From contig CANRLM010000028.1 of NCBI GenBank assembly GCA_947631435.1, positions 1 to 33,976 of the forward strand: a DNA stretch of 33,976 nt. Direction: 5' to 3'. The stretch is from an uncultured Akkermansia sp. (GTDB lineage: Bacteria > Verrucomicrobiota > Verrucomicrobiia > Verrucomicrobiales > Akkermansiaceae). The stretch's first letter is position 1. The number at the start of each line of letters is the position of its first letter. Below are positions 21,700 through 28,921 of the stretch, in pieces. The position numbers and the translations under genes are program-made. The notes beneath the pieces are model-generated. The model saw only the letters and a program-made list of their open reading frames with translations, searched no databases and was not told where the DNA came from.

Positions 21700-22758
21700 A
21701 TGTCAGATTTCTTCACAGCGATGCGGCGAGGGCGTCATCCGGGAAACGAGACGGCGGAGATGCCGCTTATCGGGCATTTGGAAGAATTGAGGCGTACTCT
21801 TATCCGCATGGCGCTTTGCGCGCTGGCAGGTATGCTGCTTTGCTTCGGCTTTGCTCCCGCCCTTATGCAGCTGATCAGGCGTCCGGTGGATACGGTGCTT
21901 GCGCAGCGTACCGCCTCATTTCTACCGGATGGTGTGAGCCCGCAGGAATGGCGAAGTGCAGGTTTTTTGCTTTATGGGAAAACTGCGTTACCTCCAGGGA
22001 CTCGGGCTAAACTGGAGCAGGCGGTTGGTCCCCGTGTGGCGGAGCTGACTGAGGCGCGTGCGTTGTTGGTCGCTCTTCAGGCACTGCCGGAGGAGGAACG
22101 CGAGGAGGCGATATCTCGCAGTGGATGCTCCGATACCGTGCAATCTCTCACTCGCGCCCTGTCTGCTTCCGGGGCAGGGGAGCAGGCGGCAGTCCTGGGT
22201 GTTGAGCGGACGCGTCTCATGGGGGCTTTCCAGCCCGGGGAGGCATTCATGCTTTCCGTGCAGTTGGCTTTTTTCGGCGGAGTTATTTTGGTGAGTCCCC
22301 TGCTGCTGTACTTCCTGCTTCAGTTTATCATGCCCGGGCTTTTGCAGCATGAGCGGCGTCTTTTGCGCCGCTGTCTCGTTTGGGGTGTCGGACTCTTCCT
22401 GCTGGGCTGCTCTTTTGCGTATTTTGCTGTGTTGCCGAGAGTGCTCGGCTTTTTCTATGATTACTCGGCTCAATTGGGCATTTCGAATGACTGGCGGATC
22501 AGTTATTACCTGTCTTTTTCGGTGAAGTTGATTCTGGTGTTTGGGCTCATTTTTGAATTGCCGGTGGTACTCTGGCCTCTCATGAAATTGGGGATTCTGA
22601 CGCGCTCCCGTATGCGTCGTCTACGCCCCTACATGCTTGTGGGAAGCTTTGGCGCAGCTCTTCTCCTGGCCCCGGCGCCGGATCCCGGCACGATGCTGCT
22701 CATGGCTCTGCCGCTCTATTTGCTTTATGAGCTTTGCATACTGCTCGCACATGTCTGA
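21700..22758 (+). CDS. tatC: Twin-arginine translocase subunit TatC with large periplasmic insert
   Basis: TatC is the receptor subunit that recognises twin-arginine signal peptides. The product has 352 residues against a usual 240-260. The family motifs are present: EMPLIGHLEELRRTLIR (residues 20-36), PGEAFMLSVQLAFFGG (179-194), PLLLYFLLQFIMPGLLQHERR, ISYYLSFSVKLILVFGLIFELPVV, and PDPGTMLLMALPLYLLYE at the end. The extra length lies between TM1 and the PGEAF motif: roughly residues 65-176, about 100 residues more than normal, predicted helical and charged, on the periplasmic side. The start is the ATG at 21700, one base after the ABC ATPase stop (tgatATG); an in-frame extension into that gene is not used. 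No tatA or tatB is in the window. Confidence 0.92.
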   Translation: MSDFFTAMRRGRHPGNETAEMPLIGHLEELRRTLIRMALCALAGMLLCFGFAPALMQLIRRPVDTVLAQRTASFLPDGVSPQEWRSAGFLLYGKTALPPGTRAKLEQAVGPRVAELTEARALLVALQALPEEEREEAISRSGCSDTVQSLTRALSASGAGEQAAVLGVERTRLMGAFQPGEAFMLSVQLAFFGGVILVSPLLLYFLLQFIMPGLLQHERRLLRRCLVWGVGLFLLGCSFAYFAVLPRVLGFFYDYSAQLGISNDWRISYYLSFSVKLILVFGLIFELPVVLWPLMKLGILTRSRMRRLRPYMLVGSFGAALLLAPAPDPGTMLLMALPLYLLYELCILLAHV

Positions 22759-22781
22759 TCACTCCGACTCCGCGAAAGAAT

Positions 22782-22830
22782 AGCGCTGCACGCTTCACCG
22801 TTGCGGTGTCGACAGATTGCGCTGATTTTT
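22782..22830 (+). terminator. Possible terminator after tatC
   Basis: AGCGC (22782-22786) pairs with GCGCT (22819-22823) around an inner hairpin CACCG-ttg-CGGTG, and GATTTTT follows. The internal loops make it weaker than the rpoC terminator, but the position after the last gene of the run is right. Confidence 0.4.
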
Positions 22831-23482
22831 AGAATATAAGAGGGACTTGACGAGCTCCGGCGACCTTGGCGATTCTCATAATGGACTCATTGATGGCTGG
22901 TTAAGGCTTGTCCTCCATTCACAATCAGCTCTCGGAGTTGACCTCTTTTTACTCCCAATCTAAAGACGTGCATTGTTTCAAAGCAGAATCATCGAGAGGC
23001 TTCTGAAGACAGGAAAAAGACATGTTTTTCGGAAAACTGATGTCTCAAAAACAGAAAGGTGATATCAAGCACATATGATTCAAGATGAGTTAGTAAGAAA
23101 GAATATGACTGCTTCCTGCGTGGAGGAAATACAGACCTCAGCGTCTTCCCAATACAAGAAGACAGGGAGCATAGATTACATCATGCAATCTGCCGGCTAC
23201 AAGAGCCGCAAGACTGGCAGGCGGAGAGGGCGTCGTTCTGCGTATCCCGGACCGGGTTGCTTCTTTTTCGTGGAGAGTATTCTGTTGACGAGGCCTCCGT
23301 TTTTCCTCGCCACCTTTTTCCCCTTACACACTGCCCACAGGAGCTGCTCATCATTTCTATGTTTAGCTCTGCTTTCTCCGAAGAAGGGAGGGAGCTACGG
23401 AACAACGCACTGTGCAGAGGTTTGCGTACCGTCTGTCTACGTGTTGGTCAGAGCCCGGGAATGGGGCGAAGTAGTGCTATGT
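22831..23482. other. Gene-poor stretch of about 650 bp
   Basis: No convincing protein gene is visible on either strand; a 185-codon frame at 23075-23632 has no domain-like pattern and overlaps the TM2 gene. Two items stand out: a promoter-like pair at 22938-22966, and a hairpin at 23019-23044 (GACATGTTTT / AAAAC-tg-ATGTC around a TCGG loop). No tRNA T-arm, SRP RNA or tmRNA signature was found. Confidence 0.5.
22938..22966 (+). promoter_or_regulatory. Orphan promoter-like site
   Basis: TTGACC (22938-22943), 17-bp spacer, TAAAGA (22961-22966). Six bases downstream a TTG opens a 29-codon frame ending at 23062, the same spacing as the leaderless genes of this window; the hairpin at 23019-23044 lies in the same transcript. 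It could drive a small RNA or a micro-ORF, or be chance. Confidence 0.28.
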
Positions 23483-23719
23483 TCACCACTCCTCAATTCT
23501 GCGCCCCTGAGCATCATCGTAGCTTCCCATCAGGATGCGGATGATATCGATAATTTGCCAGATAAGGAAACCACCGCCTGTCAGGATCTGCAAAATACCC
23601 GAAATGATTTTCCCCGTGTAAATACGGTGTAACCCACCACAGCACGAGCAAAACAACAAACAAGCTAATATCAATGTCACCGTCCGTGACCTGGGAGAAA
23701 TCGTTTCGTCCATGTTCAT
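23483..23719 (-). CDS. TM2-domain membrane protein
   Basis: A small protein of 78 residues. After a hydrophilic start of about 12 residues it has two hydrophobic helices separated by a short turn, with the TM2-family pattern: a first helix ending in GGLHRIYTGK, then ISGILQILTGGGFLIWQIIDIIRIL, then D and G in the tail. TM2 proteins are inner-membrane proteins of unknown general role. The start is taken as the ATG at 23719 because a promoter's -10 box ends six bases before it; ATG codons at 23734 (inside the promoter) and 23713 are alternatives. It is transcribed divergently from tatD. Confidence 0.75.
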   Translation of the reverse strand: MNMDETISPRSRTVTLILACLLFCSCCGGLHRIYTGKIISGILQILTGGGFLIWQIIDIIRILMGSYDDAQGRRIEEW

Positions 23720-23725
23720 GGAAGT

Positions 23726-23754
23726 GCTATACATCAATTTGCTTCTATCTGCAA
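23726..23754 (-). promoter_or_regulatory. Promoter of the TM2 gene (leaderless spacing)
   Basis: On the minus strand: TTGCAG (23754-23749), 17-bp spacer, TATAGC (23731-23726), then six bases to the ATG at 23719. Predicted transcription start coincides with the start codon. Confidence 0.5.
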
Positions 23755-23811
23755 GTTGAAAGTATTGCTTTATCGTATTTTATCTCCTATCAGCTCAAAA
23801 TTAGAATATGT

Positions 23812-23853
23812 TTTGCTATCAAATTAGCAAAGAAAACCCGTTTTGAAAAACGG
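23812..23853. other. Two adjacent hairpins between the TM2 gene and tatD
   Basis: TTTGCTA (23812-23818) pairs with TAGCAAA (23825-23831), and CCGTTT (23838-23843) with AAACGG (23848-23853); both are perfect. Read on the minus strand the second is followed by a T-rich stretch, so it might stop antisense transcription. The surrounding 150 bp is A/T-rich compared with its neighbours. Confidence 0.35.
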
Positions 23854-23914
23854 ATCGCGAAAAAAAGAGGGGGGAAAAAAGATTGTGCTTGATTTGCCGC
23901 GGAGCGGTTGGAAG

Positions 23915-23943
23915 TTGACAAGCGGGAGGTGACGTGGTACCTT
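23915..23943 (+). promoter_or_regulatory. Promoter of tatD-family gene
   Basis: Consensus TTGACA (23915-23920), 17-bp spacer, TACCTT (23938-23943) preceded by TGG. The start codon is 12 bp after the -10 box, giving a predicted leader of about five bases. Confidence 0.65.
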
Positions 23944-23955
23944 GCGGCAGGATTT

Positions 23956-24765
23956 ATGTTGATTGATACACACTGCCATTTAGTGTCACCTCGGTATGGG
24001 GATATGGAGGACGTGCGGAAACAATCCCGCGCGTTGGGAGTGGAGCGGTGCATTTCGCAGGGGACGAGTCCGCGGGATTGGGAGGGGACGCTGAAACTGG
24101 CGCGGGAGATGCCGGATTTTGTGTCGCCGTGTTTGGCGGTACACCCCTCGGATTGCACAGAGGTGGATGACGCGCAGTGGGCCCGGATGCAGCAATTGTG
24201 CCGTGAGAATGCCATTGCAGCCGTTGGAGAGACGGGGCTGGATTATTATTGGGCTGCGCCGGACGGTTGGAGCGAAGGGGACTATCACGCACGGCAAAAG
24301 GACTTTCTGGTACGTCATTTTGAGCTGGCGAGAGAGTTAGGCGTCAACATCTCTCTGCACACGCGAGACAAAGCCGGGGCAGGGTGGCTCTGCTTTGAAG
24401 ACGCCTTTTCCATTGCAAAGGAATTTTCCGGTGTGCGCCCTGTGTTCCATTGTTTCATCGGCACGCAGGACCAGGCACGGCGCATCTTTGATGAGTTGGA
24501 CGGCATGATCTCCTTCACCGGGCTCATCACCTTCAAAAAAACCGAGCAAGTGCAAGCTGTGGCGGCGTGGTGCCCGGAAGATCGATTTATGGTGGAGACG
24601 GATTCCCCCTTCCTGTCTCCTGAACCGCACCGCGGCGAATGCAACATTCCCGGGCGCACACGCTATGTGGCGGAGAAGATCGCGGCGCTGCGCGGGGTGA
24701 GTTTGGATCGAATAGCAGAGATCACCACGGTGAATGCTCGCCGCTTTTTCCTCATCCCGGAGTAA
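23956..24765 (+). CDS. TatD-family metal-dependent hydrolase (DNase)
   Basis: TatD proteins are TIM-barrel metal-dependent nucleases linked to DNA repair and quality control. The 269-residue length is normal. Metal-ligand motifs are in order: DTHCHL at the N-terminus, GETGLDYYW, the SLHTRD histidine, FHCFIGT, and ETDSPFLSPEPHRG. The start at 23956 is preferred because the frame upstream of it contains the promoter. No Shine-Dalgarno exists and hardly any leader is expected. The gene is convergent with ffh and only eight bases separate their stop codons. Despite the family name there is no functional tie to tatC. Confidence 0.92.
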   Translation: MLIDTHCHLVSPRYGDMEDVRKQSRALGVERCISQGTSPRDWEGTLKLAREMPDFVSPCLAVHPSDCTEVDDAQWARMQQLCRENAIAAVGETGLDYYWAAPDGWSEGDYHARQKDFLVRHFELARELGVNISLHTRDKAGAGWLCFEDAFSIAKEFSGVRPVFHCFIGTQDQARRIFDELDGMISFTGLITFKKTEQVQAVAAWCPEDRFMVETDSPFLSPEPHRGECNIPGRTRYVAEKIAALRGVSLDRIAEITTVNARRFFLIPE

Positions 24766-24773
24766 CGGGCGAA

Positions 24774-26255
24774 TCAGCGGCGGCGCAAGAAGCCGCCAAA
24801 GCCGCCCATGGAACTCATGCCGGGACCTTTGGGACGACGTGCTCCCATGCCCGGAATACCGGGGAAGTTTCCTCCGATGAGCGAACTGAGGTCGGGCATT
24901 TCGCCATCTGCGGGCATGTTGTCCGGCATTTTCATTCTCTTCATGGCTTTCATGAGGGCCCCGGCTTTGCCTCGTCCGCTCATCATGTCTTTCATTTCGC
25001 GGAAATTTTTGATGAAACGGTTTACCTCGATTTCCGTCACGCCGGCGCCTTTGGCGATTCTGCGCCGCCTGGAAGGAATCAGCAGCTTGTCGTTTTTGCG
25101 CTCGGCCTTTGTCATGGAGAGCACGATTGCCTCCGTGCGTTTCATCTTCCTGGGGTCGAGTGCGTCCTGGGGCAGTTGCTTGCGCATCTTGTTGAAGCCG
25201 GGCAGCAGCCCGAGCAACCCTTCCAGAGGTCCCATGCTCTGCATCATGCGCATCTGGGAAAGGAAGTCATCGAAGTTGAATTCTCCGCTCATCATGCGCG
25301 TTACGCTGTTCATGGCGGATTCCTGGTCGATCTTTTCCGCCGCTTTTTCCACGAGTCCCACGATGTCTCCCATTCCGAGGATGCGATCCGCCATGCGCTG
25401 CGGCACGAAAGCGGAGAACTGGTCGACCTTTTCTCCTTCGCCGATGAATTTGATGGGGCATCCCGTCACTGCGCGCATGGAGAGGGCTGCGCCTCCACGA
25501 GCATCGCCGTCCAGTTTAGTGAGGATGATGCCGGTAAGACTCACCGCTTCGTGGAAGGTTTGAGCTACGCGCACTGCCTGCTGTCCCGTGGCAGCATCCG
25601 CAACCAGCAGGCATTCCTTGGGCTTCAGGATGCGGTGCAGATCTCGCAGCTCGTCAATGAGAGCGTTGTCAACCTCCTGGCGTCCGGCCGTGTCCACAAT
25701 GAGTACGTCGTGCTCTACCCCCTCCGCGCGCCTCAATGCATCCTTCAAAGCTCGCCTGGCATCCTTCTCGCCGGGGGGAGGAGTAATCACCTGCACGTCA
25801 ATTTGCGTCCCAAGCGTTGCCAGCTGATCCACGGCAGCAGGGCGTACGAGGTCGCATGCCACGAGAAGCGGTTTGCGTCCGCTCTTGAGAAGTTTTGCCG
25901 CAAGCTTGGCACAGGTGGTCGTTTTTCCGGCTCCATTGAGACCCACCACGAGGATGGTAGCAGGACTCTCAAGATTCAGCGTTGACTCCTCACTACCGAG
26001 CAGTTCTGCGAGTTCATCGCGGAAGATTTTGACGATCTGCTCACCGGGTTGTACCGTTTTGAGTACTTCCGCACCCATAGCTCGCTGTTTGACATGGTCT
26101 ATGAAGGCGCGAGCCACGGTGTAGTCTACATCCGCTTCCAACAAAGCAAGTCGGATCTCACGCAGGGCATCCGCTACATTGCTTTCACTAATTTTCGCCC
26201 GGCCGCGGAGGCGCCGGAAGGCTTCATCCAGCTTGTCGGAAAGGAGGGAAAACAT
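24774..26255 (-). CDS. ffh: Signal recognition particle protein Ffh (SRP54)
   Basis: Ffh binds signal sequences and 4.5S RNA and delivers ribosomes to FtsY for co-translational membrane insertion. The product has 493 residues, slightly longer than the usual 450. The N domain (1-95) is followed by the G domain with GLNGAGKT (105-112), DTAGR (188-192) and TKLDGD (246-251). The M domain has FLSQMRMMQSMGPLEGLLGLLPG and the RNA-binding SRRRRIAKGAGVT. The C-terminus is a Gly/Met/Pro-rich tail ending GGFLRRR, which accounts for the extra length. A consensus promoter ends six bases before the ATG, so the mRNA is predicted to be leaderless. The SRP RNA gene is not in the window. Confidence 0.97.
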   Translation of the reverse strand: MFSLLSDKLDEAFRRLRGRAKISESNVADALREIRLALLEADVDYTVARAFIDHVKQRAMGAEVLKTVQPGEQIVKIFRDELAELLGSEESTLNLESPATILVVGLNGAGKTTTCAKLAAKLLKSGRKPLLVACDLVRPAAVDQLATLGTQIDVQVITPPPGEKDARRALKDALRRAEGVEHDVLIVDTAGRQEVDNALIDELRDLHRILKPKECLLVADAATGQQAVRVAQTFHEAVSLTGIILTKLDGDARGGAALSMRAVTGCPIKFIGEGEKVDQFSAFVPQRMADRILGMGDIVGLVEKAAEKIDQESAMNSVTRMMSGEFNFDDFLSQMRMMQSMGPLEGLLGLLPGFNKMRKQLPQDALDPRKMKRTEAIVLSMTKAERKNDKLLIPSRRRRIAKGAGVTEIEVNRFIKNFREMKDMMSGRGKAGALMKAMKRMKMPDNMPADGEMPDLSSLIGGNFPGIPGMGARRPKGPGMSSMGGFGGFLRRR

Positions 26256-26261
26256 GCCCGC

Positions 26262-26290
26262 AAGCTACCAGAAAATCCGCCCATTGTCAA
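26262..26290 (-). promoter_or_regulatory. Promoter of ffh (leaderless spacing)
   Basis: On the minus strand: TTGACA (26290-26285), 17-bp spacer, TAGCTT (26267-26262) preceded by TGG, then six bases (gcgggc) to the ATG at 26255. A perfect -35, ideal spacer and extended -10 make this one of the best promoter calls here. Confidence 0.75.
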
Positions 26291-26391
26291 GAGGGCGCAT
26301 CGTAAAGTCGAGGCAAACACATCAGGAAATGCATTTGTCGAAGCGTAAAGCATGAAATTGATAATGAGTGTATTGCAAAGTTTTTGGATCA
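26291..26391. other. Part of the ffh / TolC-like divergent intergenic region
   Basis: The whole gap between the two genes is about 350 bp and is A/T-richer than its surroundings. It holds the ffh promoter on the minus strand, a plus-strand promoter with a dyad (26392-26450), and a proximal promoter of the TolC-like gene (26567-26595). Within this part itself I see nothing; minus-strand frames here have no domain pattern. Confidence 0.5.
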
Positions 26392-26450
26392 TTGACATAT
26401 GCCGGGGCTTCTTTAGAGTCATCACCATCATGACCGTTTGTTGTCATGAT
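26392..26450 (+). promoter_or_regulatory. Distal promoter with perfect 8+8 dyad
   Basis: TTGACA (26392-26397), 16-bp spacer, TAGAGT (26414-26419). Starting about seven bases later is a perfect inverted repeat, ATCATGAC (26427-26434) and GTCATGAT (26443-26450), separated by eight bases and followed by TTTT. The dyad sits exactly at the predicted transcription start, as an operator would, but could also form a 5' hairpin or early terminator. The gene downstream is the TolC-like lipoprotein. Confidence 0.45.
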
Positions 26451-26566
26451 TTTTGATGCGTATGAACGATGATATCAGTTAATAAGAGTTTTTCTTTCTT
26501 GATTGATTTCTATCTCAAATACGTTTGCCCTGATCGTAGAGTGCAAATAGTGTGAAGGAAACGTGC

Positions 26567-26595
26567 TTGCTCCGGGCAGAAGTGTATGGTAGGAT
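26567..26595 (+). promoter_or_regulatory. Proximal promoter of TolC-like gene
   Basis: TTGCTC (26567-26572), 17-bp spacer, TAGGAT (26590-26595) preceded by TGG. The ATG at 26607 is 11 bp from the -10 box (an in-frame TTG at 26604 is eight). A second candidate just upstream reads TTGCCC-17-TAGTGT. Confidence 0.5.
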
Positions 26596-26606
26596 AACGC
26601 AGGTTG

Positions 26607-27878
26607 ATGAAGCGAGTGGTGCCCATTCTTGTTCTCGGCGTGGTGTGCTTGTCCGGGTGCAGCCTCAGCAAGCACCTTTCGAGATCTTCTGCACGTGTCG
26701 AGGAAATGTATGCCAATACCCTTGAGTGGAAGAAACTGCCGCTTCGCACCATCACGTGGGAACAGGCCCTTTCTCTGGCCCGTAAAAATAGTTTGGAACT
26801 CAGAGATGCGGAAGACGAGATCGAGAATGCCAAACGTCAGGCTCTGAGCATCTACACCGACCTTGTCCCCGGTGTTTCGTATTATGGGTATATGACGCGC
26901 TCTATTGCTCAGTTGTCCAACGCTGTGGACGCGGATGATCTGAGCAGCTCAGTTAACGTGACGTTCTCCATCCCGGCACTCACACAGGTGCCCTATCGAG
27001 TCTATTCCTCCAAAGCACGGCTCTTCGCGGCAATAAAAGCGAAGGAGGGGCGCTACCGCGAACTTGTCTCGAAGTTGTACCTCACCGTACGAGGGCGAGA
27101 GATTGACATGACTCGTGCCGCGCTTGAGAAGAGTGATCCGTCACAAGACAGGGATATTCTGCCGCAGAAGGAGCAGGAACAGAAGCTGAAGGATGAAAAA
27201 TACTGGCAGGAAGTCGCGAAGCTCATAGGCGTACGCGATGTGCGTTGGCAGATTATTCCTTCCAGCATGCCGCACGTAAGATGGGAAGACTATGAGCCAC
27301 GTCTCAAACACCTTGGTAGTCTGGTAGTCTGCAATTTTGCCATGCGTCTTGAACAGGCCCGCATGGCGCAGTATGGAGTAGCTCTCAATTACCTGCCGAC
27401 CATCAATACGAGCCTCTACAGTCCCTCTCTCTTTTCATCGACGGGCGGCACATATTCCGGTACTTTTCTGGATAAGGATGACACGCGCTTGAATCTGAGC
27501 ATCAGCTATTCTTTGGATTCAAAACTCAGTACCTGGAATACCTATCAACAGAACAAGGCTCGCTACGAACGAGAAAAAATCAAGGTAGCTGATGAACTGC
27601 GTAGTCACCGCAATCGAATCCACCAGTTGAGGCAGAGCATGCGTGAGTACGTGACATGGCATAGCTTTATGTCGAAGCAGGTTGCTTTTTTGAAGTCTGC
27701 GGACAAACTTTGCGCTGAGGATTTCATTGAACGAGCGGGGAAACTGCATTCCATGCAGATGGAGCTGCTCAACCAGGAGGAAAAGGCGATTGAATCAGAA
27801 GCGGCTCTCGTGTTGGAGTACGGTATGCCCAACGAGCCGGATTCTCCTCCTTGCGCTCCAGCAACAGATCGACGCTGA
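26607..27878 (+). CDS. TolC-like outer-membrane efflux lipoprotein
   Basis: A 423-residue protein with a lipoprotein signal peptide (MKRVVPILVLGVVCLSGC, lipobox LSGC at residues 15-18). The mature part opens with the outer-membrane-factor pattern ITWEQALSLARKNSLELRDAEDEIENAKRQALSIYTDLVPG. It is long, helical and coiled-coil-like, with beta-strand stretches (YLPTINTSLYSPSL; DDTRLNLSISYSLDSK) at the places where TolC-type barrels have strands. Such proteins form the outer channel of tripartite exporters. No membrane-fusion protein or pump is adjacent. The ATG at 26607 is chosen over TTG at 26604; there is no Shine-Dalgarno and almost no leader. It is convergent with the next gene. Confidence 0.8.
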   Translation: MKRVVPILVLGVVCLSGCSLSKHLSRSSARVEEMYANTLEWKKLPLRTITWEQALSLARKNSLELRDAEDEIENAKRQALSIYTDLVPGVSYYGYMTRSIAQLSNAVDADDLSSSVNVTFSIPALTQVPYRVYSSKARLFAAIKAKEGRYRELVSKLYLTVRGREIDMTRAALEKSDPSQDRDILPQKEQEQKLKDEKYWQEVAKLIGVRDVRWQIIPSSMPHVRWEDYEPRLKHLGSLVVCNFAMRLEQARMAQYGVALNYLPTINTSLYSPSLFSSTGGTYSGTFLDKDDTRLNLSISYSLDSKLSTWNTYQQNKARYEREKIKVADELRSHRNRIHQLRQSMREYVTWHSFMSKQVAFLKSADKLCAEDFIERAGKLHSMQMELLNQEEKAIESEAALVLEYGMPNEPDSPPCAPATDRR

Positions 27879-27930
27879 ACTTTACATTGTCGGGGGCGTT
27901 TGATGGGGCAGGGAACATCCTCTCAGCCTT

Positions 27931-28737
27931 TTATCCGGCCGAGGCTACGAGAATGCGTTCCAGCAAGTCCATGAGCTGTGCCATGGCTGCTCCTTCGACC
28001 GATTGAAGGTCGGAACGCAAAGCAAGCAGCTCTTCACGCAGATGCCGCAGCCGCTCCATGGTAGGCAGCACGGCTTCCTTCTGCTCATCGGTTCTCGGCG
28101 GATCCAGCAGCGTGAGCATTCGTTTGGTATGTTCCATTTGCTCAGCCTGTTCTCGCAGGGTGTTTATCGCTTCCGCCGCTGCAGTATTATCTTTAATTTT
28201 ACGCAGAACAAAGAGGATATTTTCCACCTGATCGCTGAGCTTATTGTAGAGTTCCGTGTAGGGCAGATCTTCTGCCTGCAACACACCGGATGTCGTTGAG
28301 GTGTCCACCCCGTACATCCGGAACACCTTCATGAGCTGTTCGCTGCCGTATGCGTTTACCTCGTAAAGTCGTCTCATAGTTGTCAGACATATTTGCGAGA
28401 TACGAGTGAGCGATGCCATATGAGTCTTGATGATGAGGGCATCATCATCTCCGGATATGGGGTAGCTTTGCAGCTGCTGGAGGCGAGAACTCATGGTTTT
28501 GAAGAGTTGCTCCAGTTGTTCTGCAGCCTTATTGGCGCTAGCTTTGTCCACCACGGTGCCGAGCAGAGCTTCTACTCGCTGTTCCTCTGATACTAAAAGT
28601 TCACACAGCTCCTCCAGTGACGGTTTCGCCTCTCGTTGGGGAACGGACACAGATGTCGAGTCTGCTTCTTGCGCTCCAAGTTGCGGAGAAAGAATCAGGA
28701 GTCCGGGGAACAGGAGAAGAATACGTTTCCAATTCAC
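27931..28737 (-). CDS. Exported helical protein, function unknown
   Basis: I do not recognise this 268-residue protein. It has a Sec signal peptide (NWKRILLLFPGLLILSPQLGA, cleavage near residue 22). The rest is almost entirely charged, heptad-like helix, for example LEELCELLVSEEQRVEALLG, QLEQLFKTMSSRLQQLQS, and TMERLRHLREELLALRSDLQ. No TM helix or lipobox. A soluble periplasmic coiled-coil protein is the simplest reading. The start is GTG at 28737, supported by a consensus promoter whose -10 box ends 11 bp before it. It ends 52 bp from the convergent TolC-like gene; coiled-coil proteins can work with exporters, but no link is shown by the sequence. Confidence 0.72.
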   Translation of the reverse strand: MNWKRILLLFPGLLILSPQLGAQEADSTSVSVPQREAKPSLEELCELLVSEEQRVEALLGTVVDKASANKAAEQLEQLFKTMSSRLQQLQSYPISGDDDALIIKTHMASLTRISQICLTTMRRLYEVNAYGSEQLMKVFRMYGVDTSTTSGVLQAEDLPYTELYNKLSDQVENILFVLRKIKDNTAAAEAINTLREQAEQMEHTKRMLTLLDPPRTDEQKEAVLPTMERLRHLREELLALRSDLQSVEGAAMAQLMDLLERILVASAG

Positions 28738-28748
28738 GATCTACGCTC

Positions 28749-28777
28749 ATTCTACAAGTGCAAAGCTTGTCTGTCAA
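28749..28777 (-). promoter_or_regulatory. Promoter of exported helical protein
   Basis: On the minus strand: TTGACA (28777-28772), 17-bp spacer, TAGAAT (28754-28749), then 11 bp to the GTG start. Near-consensus, and it leaves a leader of about four or five bases. Confidence 0.7.
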
Positions 28778-28886
28778 GGATTCCGTTTTCGGAGTGCCTC
28801 GGCAGTTTTCACAGCGCATTGCCCCAAAAATAAAGTCACCGGAGGGTTGCCGGAAGCGGGAAAGGGGGGCTGTATCGCAACTTTTC

Positions 28887-28915
28887 TTGTTTTTCCGGTT
28901 TTATCGTGCTATAGG
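28887..28915 (+). promoter_or_regulatory. Promoter of UGSC-family gene (leaderless spacing)
   Basis: TTGTTT (28887-28892), 17-bp spacer, TATAGG (28910-28915) preceded by TGC. The ATG at 28922 begins six bases later. A GGAGGAG stretch overlaps the end of the -10 box, so if transcription starts at the usual distance this Shine-Dalgarno-like sequence would not be in the mRNA. Confidence 0.55.
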
Positions 28916-28921
28916 AGGAGC

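Noticed and set aside
22850..22900. Promoter beginning TTGACG near 22850
   Set aside because: At 17 bp spacing the -10 position reads CGATTC; the nearby TCATAAT is 23 bp away, too far.
23075..23632. A 185-codon plus-strand frame in the gene-poor gap
   Set aside because: Low-complexity basic and cysteine stretches, no domain pattern, no start signals, and it runs into the well-supported TM2 gene on the other strand.
24639..25985. A 448-codon open frame antisense to ffh and the end of tatD
   Set aside because: It overlaps two certain genes and its His/Ala-rich translation is typical of a shadow frame.
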